Assembly (NCBI GenBank): GCA_018675575.1
Contig: JABGXW010000134.1
Coordinates: 1-64,000 of the forward strand
DNA from: Bacteriovoracaceae bacterium
GTDB lineage: Bacteria; Bdellovibrionota; Bacteriovoracia; Bacteriovoracales; Bacteriovoracaceae
Direction of reading: 5' to 3'
Length of the DNA stretch: 64,000 nt
Notes under the pieces: model-generated
The model's database searches: none
Told to the model about the DNA's origin: nothing
The model's input: only the letters and a program-made list of their open reading frames with translations
Shown: one piece after another, positions 15,155 through 23,121 of the stretch
Numbering within the stretch: position 1 is the first letter of the stretch
How the letters are laid out: each line of letters begins with the position of its first letter
Translations under genes and position numbers: made by a program

Positions 15155-17129
15155 TCAGTTTTTAAAGGAAAAGCAATTTAAATTGAAAATGATCCTTTGG
15201 TCTTTCGTATTATACTTGTCAGTATTATACCCCTTTATTTCAAAACATAATTTAGTAGTCATTATCATGACAGTTAGTCTTTTTGCTTTCGCTGGATATG
15301 CGCAATTTAAGAATGTTTCTATCTCTTCTCTTTTAAGACTCCTTCTTCTTATAGGGGCCCTCTTCTATATTAGACAAACATTTAGAACATTTAGGGGGCT
15401 AGAACCTGGGATTGCATTTCTTTCATTATTGTTAGGCATAAAAGTACTAGAGATGAATAAAAAAAGAGATTTTTTTATTTTTATCCTTATTGTTGAATTG
15501 TTTCTTGTTGCACAGGTCCTTTCAGAAGACTCCTTAGTTATTATTGTCTACGTAGTCGTTGCGACAATCTTTTTATTTTATTTAATATTTTGTTTGAATG
15601 GTGAATCAAAAGAGGATTTTTTATATGATAAAGAAAGACTTATGGTGACAGTAAGGATTTTTATACATTCAATGCCTTTAATGTTAATTCTTTACTTTGT
15701 ATTTCCTAGACTCAATACAGGATACCTTTTCCCATTCTCAATAAACACACAATCTATGATCGGTTTCACTGGGGAGATCAATCCTGGAGATATTGCAAAA
15801 GTTGCGAGTACAGATGATCCGGTCCTAAGGTTGGGGTTTAAAAATAATTCTAAACTTCAACAAGATGAGATGTATCTCAGAGGTTCTGTTTTAGCTAAAA
15901 CAAATGGCCTCTCTTGGAAAAAATCAAATATTGAAAATGGGCACAACTATAACTTCGGAAACGAACCCCTTTATATTTACGACGTTCTTTTCAATGAGTT
16001 ACAAGCAAGCCAAGTTTTTGCCCTGCCCAATACTAAAAAAATAATTAAAAAAAGTTCAGGGGTGATACTTAAACAACCTACAAACACATGGAAGTTTGTC
16101 CCTTACAATAATCAGAAAATTCGTTACCAAGGAGTGACGACCAAAACATCACCTAAACCGTTAAATAAAAATATGCGTGCTCATTACTTGCAACTACCAG
16201 AAAATATTTCTGTTAAGTTAAAATCTTTTGCAAAGGAAATGCAAAATAAATATCAGACAACTGAAAGTTTAATTGCAGCGTATAAAATCTATTTTTTAAA
16301 AAATGAATTTATATATACATTATCACCTGGCACATATAATAAGACGACAGGAATAGATGACTTTCTGTTTAAAAGAAGAAAAGGTTTTTGTGAACATTAT
16401 GCAGCAGCAATTGGCGTATTACTTAGGTTAAATGGCGTACCTGCGAGAGTGGTTGTTGGATTTCAGGGAGGGGATTATAACGAGATAGGTGATTATTTCC
16501 TTGTTAAGACAAAAGATGCCCATGCTTGGCTAGAGTATTACAATGAGAGGCAAGGTTGGCAACGTCTAGATCCCACGGCGTGGATTGCACCGTCAAGAAT
16601 TCAATTAGGAGCGAGTGTATTTTATCAATTATTACAAATACCAACAGCAGTGGATAGAGACAATTTTCTTGTTAACTTAAAAAATAATCGTCTTTTGAAG
16701 TTTCTTAAAAGTCTAGACATGATTTATTATGAAATGAACCAACGATTTTTAGAATTTGACTTTGAGGCCCAGAAAAATTTATTTAAAAAATTAAAGCTTA
16801 ATATAAGGAGGCCTTATCAATTAATGATTGGCCTAACTTTATTGCTATGCCTATTATTCTTTATCTATAATTACTTCTTTATCAAAACTGAATTATCCCA
16901 TTCGATTATAGATCAGAGTTATAATAATTTTCTAAGAAAGATTGAGAAGCGCCATATCCATAGGGAGCTCTTCCAAGGCCCTCTGGCGCTGCTTAAGACT
17001 TTAGATCCAAAAAGGGATGATTACCACGAGCTATCTAGTATTTTAATTAAATTTAATCAACTCAAGTATATGAAATATAAGGATAAAAATCTAATCACTA
17101 AATTAATTAGGCAAGTCAAACGCCTGTAA
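15144..17129 (+). CDS. TgpA-type membrane transglutaminase-like protein
   Basis: About 661 residues: five or six N-terminal transmembrane helices (DUF3488-like), then a periplasmic transglutaminase core with the Cys-His-Asp triad (C416 in GFCEHYAAAIG, then DAHAWLEYY, and D in RLDPTAW), and a final helix at about 555-575. TgpA of Pseudomonas aeruginosa is the characterised relative. TTG at 15144 is preferred because GAAGAGG lies 6 bases upstream; TTG at 15138 is also open. With moxR and DUF58 it forms the conserved MoxR-DUF58-TgpA operon, often linked to envelope functions. The natural substrate is not known. Confidence 0.88.
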   Translation: MLFDQFLKEKQFKLKMILWSFVLYLSVLYPFISKHNLVVIIMTVSLFAFAGYAQFKNVSISSLLRLLLLIGALFYIRQTFRTFRGLEPGIAFLSLLLGIKVLEMNKKRDFFIFILIVELFLVAQVLSEDSLVIIVYVVVATIFLFYLIFCLNGESKEDFLYDKERLMVTVRIFIHSMPLMLILYFVFPRLNTGYLFPFSINTQSMIGFTGEINPGDIAKVASTDDPVLRLGFKNNSKLQQDEMYLRGSVLAKTNGLSWKKSNIENGHNYNFGNEPLYIYDVLFNELQASQVFALPNTKKIIKKSSGVILKQPTNTWKFVPYNNQKIRYQGVTTKTSPKPLNKNMRAHYLQLPENISVKLKSFAKEMQNKYQTTESLIAAYKIYFLKNEFIYTLSPGTYNKTTGIDDFLFKRRKGFCEHYAAAIGVLLRLNGVPARVVVGFQGGDYNEIGDYFLVKTKDAHAWLEYYNERQGWQRLDPTAWIAPSRIQLGASVFYQLLQIPTAVDRDNFLVNLKNNRLLKFLKSLDMIYYEMNQRFLEFDFEAQKNLFKKLKLNIRRPYQLMIGLTLLLCLLFFIYNYFFIKTELSHSIIDQSYNNFLRKIEKRHIHRELFQGPLALLKTLDPKRDDYHELSSILIKFNQLKYMKYKDKNLITKLIRQVKRL

Positions 17130-17241
17130 TTATGTCGTTATTCGAATGGGGTTCGGCTTTTCGATCAGTAGTTTGACTGCTCAAACTTTTGATGGTAAAG
17201 TCAACAGATGTTAATTAAATTGAAGAATAAGGGAGTTTTGA

Positions 17242-18393
17242 TTGAAATTTTTAATAGGTGCAATATTATGTCTAGCTTTAGCAGGAAATGCACATAGTGT
17301 AGAAAATTTAGAGAGTCTAAATAATAAGTTAGATGTAATCACTACAGAAATAGAAAACTTAAAACTAAATTCTAGAACGACAGCTAATAAGTTTAGTTTT
17401 GGTAGCTATGGAGAATTTACCTATACAAATAAAAGAACTGAGCAACAAAACGGAACGTTTACATCACAATCACAACCAAATGTAGATGCAAAAAGATTCA
17501 TCTTATATATTGGATATAAATTTAATGAGAATTGGAGTTTAACTTCTGAAGTTGAGATCGAGCACGTTTCAGAAATTTTTCTTGAACAAGCTTACTTAAC
17601 AAATAAGCTATCTGATGCTGTTAGTTTCCAGGTGGGAGTAATGTTAGTTCCTGTAGGATTAGTAAACCTATACCATGAACCGACAGCATTTCACTCTGTT
17701 GAGAGACCAGGGACTGAAAATAAAATCATTCCTTCGACATGGCGTGAAATGGGAATAGGATTCTCAGGAACAATCAGTCAATTTGATTATAAATTATATT
17801 TATTCAATAGCTTAAAAGCTGATGAATTCACATCTAGTGGAGTTCGAGCTGGACGTAAAAAAGCAGCCAGAGCTGAAGCAAGAGATCTTTCTATTGTTGG
17901 TAGATTAGATTATTCCCTTTTATCTAATCTAGATCTAGGAGTATCTTATTATTTAGGTAAAGCAGATGGTGTCTTAACAGAAGTTAAACATAATGTTTGG
18001 GACTTTCACGCAGCTTTTGATATGAGCGGATTATCATTAAGAGTACTTTATACAGAAGCATTTATAGATAATGCTGCTGCTTTAAAGTCTGAGACAGGTG
18101 AAAATGTTGCCGAAAAAATGAGAGGTTATTATGTGGACCTAGGGTATGATGTTTTTCATGGAAAAAGTGATTGTCAACTCATTCCATTTGTCATGTATGA
18201 AGCCTATAATACACAAGATACAATGCCAACGGGATCGATAGCAACAGTAGCTGAAAATGTAAGGAATTTTACATACGGTATCAATTACAAACCACTTGCT
18301 AATATTGTTTTCAAAGCAGATTATATGAAGACAACAAACCAAGCGAAGACTGGTTATGATACATGGAGTTTAGGAGCTGGATGGAACTTCTAA
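17242..18393 (+). CDS. Outer-membrane porin-like protein
   Basis: The 383-residue protein starts at a TTG 6 bases after AAGGGAG. It has a signal peptide (to about AHS), a short heptad-like coiled coil (SLNNKLDVITTEIENLKLN), then beta-strand-rich sequence ending SLGAGWNF with the terminal phenylalanine expected of BAM substrates. The arrangement resembles phosphate-selective porin O/P relatives. Its stop overlaps the next gene, encoding an FMN-binding protein, by 13 bases, so the barrel is probably cotranscribed with a redox pair and may admit its substrate or electron acceptor. Confidence 0.8.
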   Translation: MKFLIGAILCLALAGNAHSVENLESLNNKLDVITTEIENLKLNSRTTANKFSFGSYGEFTYTNKRTEQQNGTFTSQSQPNVDAKRFILYIGYKFNENWSLTSEVEIEHVSEIFLEQAYLTNKLSDAVSFQVGVMLVPVGLVNLYHEPTAFHSVERPGTENKIIPSTWREMGIGFSGTISQFDYKLYLFNSLKADEFTSSGVRAGRKKAARAEARDLSIVGRLDYSLLSNLDLGVSYYLGKADGVLTEVKHNVWDFHAAFDMSGLSLRVLYTEAFIDNAAALKSETGENVAEKMRGYYVDLGYDVFHGKSDCQLIPFVMYEAYNTQDTMPTGSIATVAENVRNFTYGINYKPLANIVFKADYMKTTNQAKTGYDTWSLGAGWNF

Positions 18394-18899
18394 GATTACG
18401 TCTGATATTTTTATCACTATTTCTTATAACAGTTCCTGTTTGGGGTCTTGTTGACCCGATACTTGATTTAAATTTTTTTAAAAATCATTCCAATTGTAGA
18501 ACCTTGAGAAACTATCTCTATCTCAATAAAGATAAAATGAATCTTTTTAAGGAAAAGCTCGGCAAGAACCCTGACTCCGCAATTTTTAGGCGCTATGAAC
18601 TAAAATGTAAAAATGAAGAAGGATCCGTTTACATCATGAATGGCCTAGTTAGATCTCATTATATGACATTACTTATTCACGCCGTTAACAAAGAAGTGAA
18701 AGACGTTAAGTTGGTCAGTTTTGCCGAACCTACGGAATATAAACCAAAAGTAAACTGGCTTCAGGCGTTAAATGGGAGGTCATTTCAAAAAAATATTGAG
18801 ATAGATGGAATTTCTGGAGCAACTTTAACAACTCAAACCACAAAAAACCTTTTAAACCAGGTTAAAATTATGGAAAATAATTTCCATGACAAAAAATAA
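18381..18899 (+). CDS. Secreted FMN-binding domain protein (covalent flavinylation site)
   Basis: About 172 residues with an N-terminal hydrophobic helix or signal and one FMN_bind domain. The flavinylation motif DGISGATLTT at 142-151 places the FMN-accepting threonine at T148, as in RnfG/NqrC, where ApbE attaches FMN by a phosphoester. The start at 18381 has AGGAG 5 bases upstream, inside the porin gene. The 3' end overlaps the next gene by 14 bases. It should carry electrons outside the cytoplasmic membrane. ApbE is not in the window. Confidence 0.82.
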   Translation: MELLRLRLIFLSLFLITVPVWGLVDPILDLNFFKNHSNCRTLRNYLYLNKDKMNLFKEKLGKNPDSAIFRRYELKCKNEEGSVYIMNGLVRSHYMTLLIHAVNKEVKDVKLVSFAEPTEYKPKVNWLQALNGRSFQKNIEIDGISGATLTTQTTKNLLNQVKIMENNFHDKK

Positions 18900-19293
18900 T
18901 AAAAATTTTTTAAATATATCACTATGCCTTGCGGCGTTCTCAGGTATTCTTATTTTCGCATTAAAAAAATGGGGCCATGTAGAAGGAGCTTTTGGAAGGG
19001 AGGCAAATCCTTTTCTTGTTTACACAAAAGCGGCACATTACTTTGTAACTCCAATACTTGTTTTTCTAATCGGCACTATTACGCATGGACATATAAAAAA
19101 ATATTACGAATCCGGAATGAAAAAGAATCGTAGAACTGGGCTTAGTAATATTATAACCATTATTATCTTAGTAATCACAGGTCAGTCTTTACTCATTATT
19201 GGTTCAAAAGATGTTAAATATTTTGTAGAAATTATACATTTAGGGACAGGCTCATTTTTTGTTTTTATGGCATTCTATCATCAGAAAAAGTAA
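18886..19293 (+). CDS. Small haem b-like four-helix membrane protein (DUF4405-like)
   Basis: The 135-residue protein has about four transmembrane helices at 10-27, 49-68, 86-106 and 112-131. Histidines H51, H67/H69 and H118 sit in or at the edges of helices and could ligate haem b, as in DUF4405-type cytochromes encoded beside FMN_bind proteins in flavin-based electron-transfer loci. Family assignment is from architecture and neighbourhood rather than a clear motif. It overlaps the FMN-binding gene by 14 bases and would pass electrons from the quinone pool to the covalent FMN. It ends 3 bases from the convergent VWA gene. Confidence 0.55.
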   Translation: MTKNNKNFLNISLCLAAFSGILIFALKKWGHVEGAFGREANPFLVYTKAAHYFVTPILVFLIGTITHGHIKKYYESGMKKNRRTGLSNIITIIILVITGQSLLIIGSKDVKYFVEIIHLGTGSFFVFMAFYHQKK

Positions 19294-19296
19294 TCA

Positions 19297-20226
19297 TTAG
19301 AATCCGACAAAGAAACCACCATTTTCATCTGCAACTTTTTTAAGAAATCTGTATTTAGGATTTCTCGTATTTCGAAGAAAGTCCGAACCAACACCGATAG
19401 TACTTATCTGAACTCTATTATTGTTTTTGATTTTGATATCAGAGGCTACAGAATCAATATTGTCGATCATTTTAGAATTCTTTTTTGTAGGGGCCCCATC
19501 TGATAGGAGAACAATATCTGTTGCAGATTTATAGTTTCGTAAGACATATTTCATAACAGATCTTGTAGGTGTTGATCCCCAAGGCTTTAAATCTTGTAAA
19601 AAGTCATAGACCGATGTTTTATTTCTTTTAGACATCTTCTTTGTTCTTCCCCATAACGTGCGATAATCATGAGTCATTCCGTCTGGGAAATGAACAACAT
19701 CGATATTAAACTCATCACCCATAGATGTAATTAACATCTTAAGACCAGCTTTCACTTGCCCTATCTTATCTTCTAAGAACATGGATCCTGAGACATCAAT
19801 AACCAGGACTATATTTTTTCCTTTGAATTTAAAACCGACATCTACAGGAACGGATGCGACTTTTCTATCTTGAACTTTTTCTATCTTCTCTTGTAACTTC
19901 TTAATTGTTTCGGCCATCGTTTCTTTTGAAGACTCTAATTCTTCTTGCTTCTTTTTCATTTGCTCAATGGTTTTAGTCAATTTTACTGTCTTTTGTTTTA
20001 TCTCTTCTTTTTCATTAAATTTTGCCGTGTAATCAGATTGTTTGTCTATTATGGACTCTTTTGGAATAAATCTTGCGTAGCCTTCCTTAGCTTTGATTTC
20101 TGCTAATTTTGGGTTTGGGTTCTTGGCCTTAGGTACAGTAACAAAGAGAATAATCACTGCCCCTAATGCTCCTGACAGGAGATCAAGAAAGGCAATTGAA
20201 AATACATTTGTTTCTCTTCTTTTCAT
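19297..20226 (-). CDS. Membrane-anchored VWA domain protein with ExbD/MotB-like N-terminus
   Basis: The 309-residue protein starts MKRRETNVFSIAFLDLLSGALGAVIILFVT: a basic cytoplasmic tip and one transmembrane helix with an aspartate (D15) at its start, as in ExbD/TolR/MotB. A coiled coil follows at about 70-120, then a VWA domain at about 132-300 with an intact MIDAS (DVSGSM, later threonine in GSTPTRS and LLSDGAP). Its partner, an ExbB-like protein, is encoded 3 bases upstream. The pair resembles an ion-driven channel whose periplasmic part is a VWA domain instead of a peptidoglycan or TonB-binding domain. Confidence 0.8.
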   Translation of the reverse strand: MKRRETNVFSIAFLDLLSGALGAVIILFVTVPKAKNPNPKLAEIKAKEGYARFIPKESIIDKQSDYTAKFNEKEEIKQKTVKLTKTIEQMKKKQEELESSKETMAETIKKLQEKIEKVQDRKVASVPVDVGFKFKGKNIVLVIDVSGSMFLEDKIGQVKAGLKMLITSMGDEFNIDVVHFPDGMTHDYRTLWGRTKKMSKRNKTSVYDFLQDLKPWGSTPTRSVMKYVLRNYKSATDIVLLSDGAPTKKNSKMIDNIDSVASDIKIKNNNRVQISTIGVGSDFLRNTRNPKYRFLKKVADENGGFFVGF

Positions 20227-20229
20227 CTC

Positions 20230-21000
20230 TTAAATCTCAATCCTATTGACTAAATTTTCAATTACATATTCTTTTATTCCAGCATGGAGGTTATCTGTTT
20301 CTTCTTGAAGTCCATGGAAAAACCACATAACTACAATACTTAGAATGAGTGAAATGAGAGTCGTATCGAAGGCAACACCTAGAGTGGATGTGATAATATT
20401 CATATCTCCAGTGTTTGCAACCATTAAGGCCTGGGAAATACCTAAAACAGTCCCAATGAATCCAATAGAGGGGATTACCCAAGTTAAATACCTTATATTG
20501 GATTGACCTGACTCCGCTTTCTCTTTATTTATTTCTGTTTGGATTGAAATAATCTCAATGACTTCAGGAATTGACTTTGTTGTTCTAAATTTCACACATG
20601 CCTTCTTTATCATAGTGGACAATAGAGAACTTTTGTTGGCCTTTTCTAAATCACCCATTTTAAATTGAAGATCGTTTATGTCTGTTGCCATTAAGAGATG
20701 ACGTTCATTAGTTGGGAGGTATGATTTTTTAAAAGATTTCTTTTCGTATTTTATTTTGCTTCTTTTTTCAATAATATCGAAAAGTGACCAGAAGAAAGCA
20801 ATATAGGTGAAAAGTTGAATATAGCCACCAGCTAGAAAATTTCCACCAAAAAGGACAGAGAGACGATTTCCAGTTCCTGTTCCAGTTAATCCTCCAGTAA
20901 GCTTATAACCAAGAATTGCACAAATCGTAATTCCAATTCCAAGAATAATAGAAATAATCACAGTCATAAATTTTTTTGAAATAGTCATATCAAATTCCAT
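20230..21000 (-). CDS. MotA/TolQ/ExbB-like proton channel protein
   Basis: The 256-residue protein has transmembrane helices at about 10-35, 50-70, 165-190 and 205-230. The last pair has the family arrangement WVIPSIGFIGTVLGISQAL and STLGVAFDTTLISLILSIVVMWFF, with the conserved proline/glycine and threonine region lining the proton path. The cytoplasmic loop between helices is long. It is followed 3 bases later by the TM-VWA gene, so both are made together. No OmpA-domain or TonB gene accompanies them. The start could be ATG at 21000 or 20988. Confidence 0.85.
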   Translation of the reverse strand: MEFDMTISKKFMTVIISIILGIGITICAILGYKLTGGLTGTGTGNRLSVLFGGNFLAGGYIQLFTYIAFFWSLFDIIEKRSKIKYEKKSFKKSYLPTNERHLLMATDINDLQFKMGDLEKANKSSLLSTMIKKACVKFRTTKSIPEVIEIISIQTEINKEKAESGQSNIRYLTWVIPSIGFIGTVLGISQALMVANTGDMNIITSTLGVAFDTTLISLILSIVVMWFFHGLQEETDNLHAGIKEYVIENLVNRIEI

Positions 21001-21277
21001 GTGAAGACAATTCAGTATATATTATCGGTATAAACGGTGGAAGTACTGAGAGTAACACACCGCTATTGACGTAATATCAGTGTATTACCTTGCCGTGTTC
21101 TCTTTATTTATGCCAAGGAAATGGGTATTCCTATGTCGTAAATAATCTTCGTTCCATAATCTTCTGACCATCCTCCGGAGTGACAGGTTTTTACGTCTAT
21201 AAATCTTACAGACTTAATTTAATAATATTGATAAAAATTTCCTATCAGCTATCTTAAAGTAAATACAGGAGTTCAAA

Positions 21278-21436
21278 GTGAAAGAGTGGTTGTTGTTAAT
21301 TGTATTTTCTATTTTAATTTATGGAGTTCAATTATCTAAAGTTGAAAGCCAAACCTATGTGTATAAATCTATAGAAAAATCATTTCAAAAGCTCACAGAT
21401 GTCACGACTCTGGGTTCTGCTGCAATGATAAAATAG
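21278..21436 (+). CDS. Possible 52-residue small membrane protein
   Basis: A GTG at 21278 has AGGAG 7 bases upstream. The product begins KEWLLLIVFSILIYGVQLSK, a single N-terminal hydrophobic helix that could be an uncleaved anchor or a signal peptide, followed by about 30 polar residues. The 3' end overlaps the convergent acyltransferase gene by 35 bases. No family is known. The region 21001-21277 before it holds only a GTAATA-N6-TATTAC inverted repeat (21071-21088) and no other gene I can support. Confidence 0.45.
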   Translation: MKEWLLLIVFSILIYGVQLSKVESQTYVYKSIEKSFQKLTDVTTLGSAAMIK

Positions 21437-22046
21437 TCTTTTTAATTTGATTTAAATTCTCTTCATCACTACTGTCATTATCAATATAATGTGGTCTTCC
21501 TACTCTTATTGAAGAGTATCCGGGGATAAGAAGACCATCGCCTTTGGGCAAAGGTCCTGAAGTATTCTCTAGGTAAGCTGGTATATATGGAATATTTGGT
21601 CTTTCTTTTAGAACTAAGGAAATCCCTTTTTTAAAACTCTGCATAATATCTGGAGTTCCGCGACTGCCTTCAGGGAATATTATGAGACTATGTCCTAGAT
21701 CTAACCATTCCACCATCATTTGAATCGGATTTTCTCCATCCCCTTTTATTCTTTTTATAAGCGCGGCATTGACAAATATTTTTGATAACCAGGTTGTGAT
21801 AGGAGTTTTTCCAAAATAGTCTTGAGCAGCTAAGGGATGAGTTTTTCCTAATAAACGAAAGGGCACCGAACATAAAAGCATCATAGTATCCATATGAGAA
21901 TTATGGTTAGCTACAAAAATAAATTGATCTACATCTTTGAACGAATCTTGGGAATAAAACTCGACTCCGACAAATATCTTTAGAAATGGTTTCATTATCA
22001 TTTTATAACAAATATGCAGCCAGATTTTTCTTATCATATGTTTCAT
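21402..22046 (-). CDS. PlsC-like lysophospholipid acyltransferase
   Basis: The 214-residue protein has the acyltransferase HX4D motif (ANHNSHMDTM) and a substrate block FPEGSRGTPD. The region after it (FKKGISLVLKERPNIPYIPAYL) is typical of the family. It follows cdsA without any intergenic base and so is translated from the same mRNA. The first methionine is at the junction; a second lies three codons in. It is more divergent than the plsC at 10844, so it may acylate a different lipid intermediate. Its neighbours (cdsA, CDP-alcohol phosphatidyltransferase, hydrolase-methyltransferase) suggest a dedicated lipid route. Confidence 0.85.
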   Translation of the reverse strand: MKHMIRKIWLHICYKMIMKPFLKIFVGVEFYSQDSFKDVDQFIFVANHNSHMDTMMLLCSVPFRLLGKTHPLAAQDYFGKTPITTWLSKIFVNAALIKRIKGDGENPIQMMVEWLDLGHSLIIFPEGSRGTPDIMQSFKKGISLVLKERPNIPYIPAYLENTSGPLPKGDGLLIPGYSSIRVGRPHYIDNDSSDEENLNQIKKTILSLQQNPES

Positions 22047-23003
22047 TTATAAATATATCCAAAAGTAGATGAGATAGAAGAAAAATAATGAAGAAAATGT
22101 TAAAGAATCAAGACGATCCAATATCCCCCCATGTCCTGGAATAAAATTACTCATATCTTTTATATTTAAATCTCTTTTTACTGCAGAAATATTGAGATCT
22201 CCAAAGAAACCTGCAATTGCAATCAAGGCAGCTGCAATAGTTGTTTGCATTGCATTTAATGGTACTAGGTAGGATAAATGATATCCCATCAACGTCGTTA
22301 AGATAAGGCCACCAAAAAACCCCTCCCATGTTTTATTAGGTGAAATCTGAGGTGTGATTTTATGCTTTCCAAATAATTTACCCGATATAAATTGAAAAAT
22401 ATCATTTATCTGAGTTAGAAATATTAGAAAATAAACGATTCCTTGATACCCTGCTTCGAATCCTGGAATCTCAGGAAGAGAAATAAAATAAGCAATGTGA
22501 GAGAGCGAGAACACAGTGAGCATCAGTGCCCAATGTAATTGGCTAAAAGTTTTGATAGAATCTTCGGCCACACCTTCTATTATTGCTCTAAAGGGAAGTA
22601 TAAAAAACATTCCGACTGGAATAAATAATAAGAAGGCCTGAAAGTTTCCTATATAAGCTAGATAAAACTGAATTGGGACGGCCAAGTATGCCCAAAATAA
22701 AACACGTCTTAAGTTTTTATTTATTTGCAGCTTAGAGAGAAGCTCTCTTAATGCTATAAACGACATGAAACCAAGGCCTATGAAAGATATTTCTTTTTTT
22801 ATTCCCATCATCGTTGCATAAATGATGATGATGACCCACCAGGATTTTGTCCTACTCTTTAAGTTTACAATATTGTCTTGTGCTCTAAAGAAGCCCCAGC
22901 CCCAAAATAAGATGGTAAAGAAAACAAGAAGGCCCAAAGTCATTATAAGCGCTTCCGATGCTGGCGCGGTGAATCCGGGAATCTTTATTGAATTAAAGTA
23001 CAT
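22047..23003 (-). CDS. cdsA: Phosphatidate cytidylyltransferase (CDP-diacylglycerol synthase)
   Basis: The 318-residue polytopic membrane enzyme makes CDP-diacylglycerol from CTP and phosphatidate. The C-terminal CDS signature is complete: SAVKRDLNIKDMSNFIPGH, then GGILDRLD. AGGA precedes the ATG at 23003. It heads a two-gene operon with the PlsC-like gene and is divergent from the hydrolase-methyltransferase operon, with 118 bases between starts. Whether it is the housekeeping enzyme or a second copy cannot be told from this window. Confidence 0.93.
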   Translation of the reverse strand: MYFNSIKIPGFTAPASEALIMTLGLLVFFTILFWGWGFFRAQDNIVNLKSRTKSWWVIIIIYATMMGIKKEISFIGLGFMSFIALRELLSKLQINKNLRRVLFWAYLAVPIQFYLAYIGNFQAFLLFIPVGMFFILPFRAIIEGVAEDSIKTFSQLHWALMLTVFSLSHIAYFISLPEIPGFEAGYQGIVYFLIFLTQINDIFQFISGKLFGKHKITPQISPNKTWEGFFGGLILTTLMGYHLSYLVPLNAMQTTIAAALIAIAGFFGDLNISAVKRDLNIKDMSNFIPGHGGILDRLDSLTFSSLFFFYLIYFWIYL

Positions 23004-23121
23004 GATCTTTTCCTGAGAGTAATAGTCAGCTATAAGGTCAAAACTATTTGATATTATTATTTATTTACCCATATTTTAAACCGATAACTTATAAAAATAT
23101 ATGTATTTATAAGGAGTTTTC

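Noticed and set aside
19297-21000. Zorya-type anti-phage system (ZorA/ZorB-like pair)
   Set aside because: The second protein carries a VWA domain, not an OmpA peptidoglycan-binding domain, and no ZorC, ZorD or ZorE gene is adjacent.
21071-21088. GTAATA-N6-TATTAC inverted repeat
   Set aside because: Short, AT-rich and not placed at a recognised promoter; kept only as a note in the neighbouring small-ORF entry.
23081-23087. CCGATAA (FliA -10-like) upstream of the hydrolase-methyltransferase gene
   Set aside because: No TAAA-type -35 element at the correct distance.
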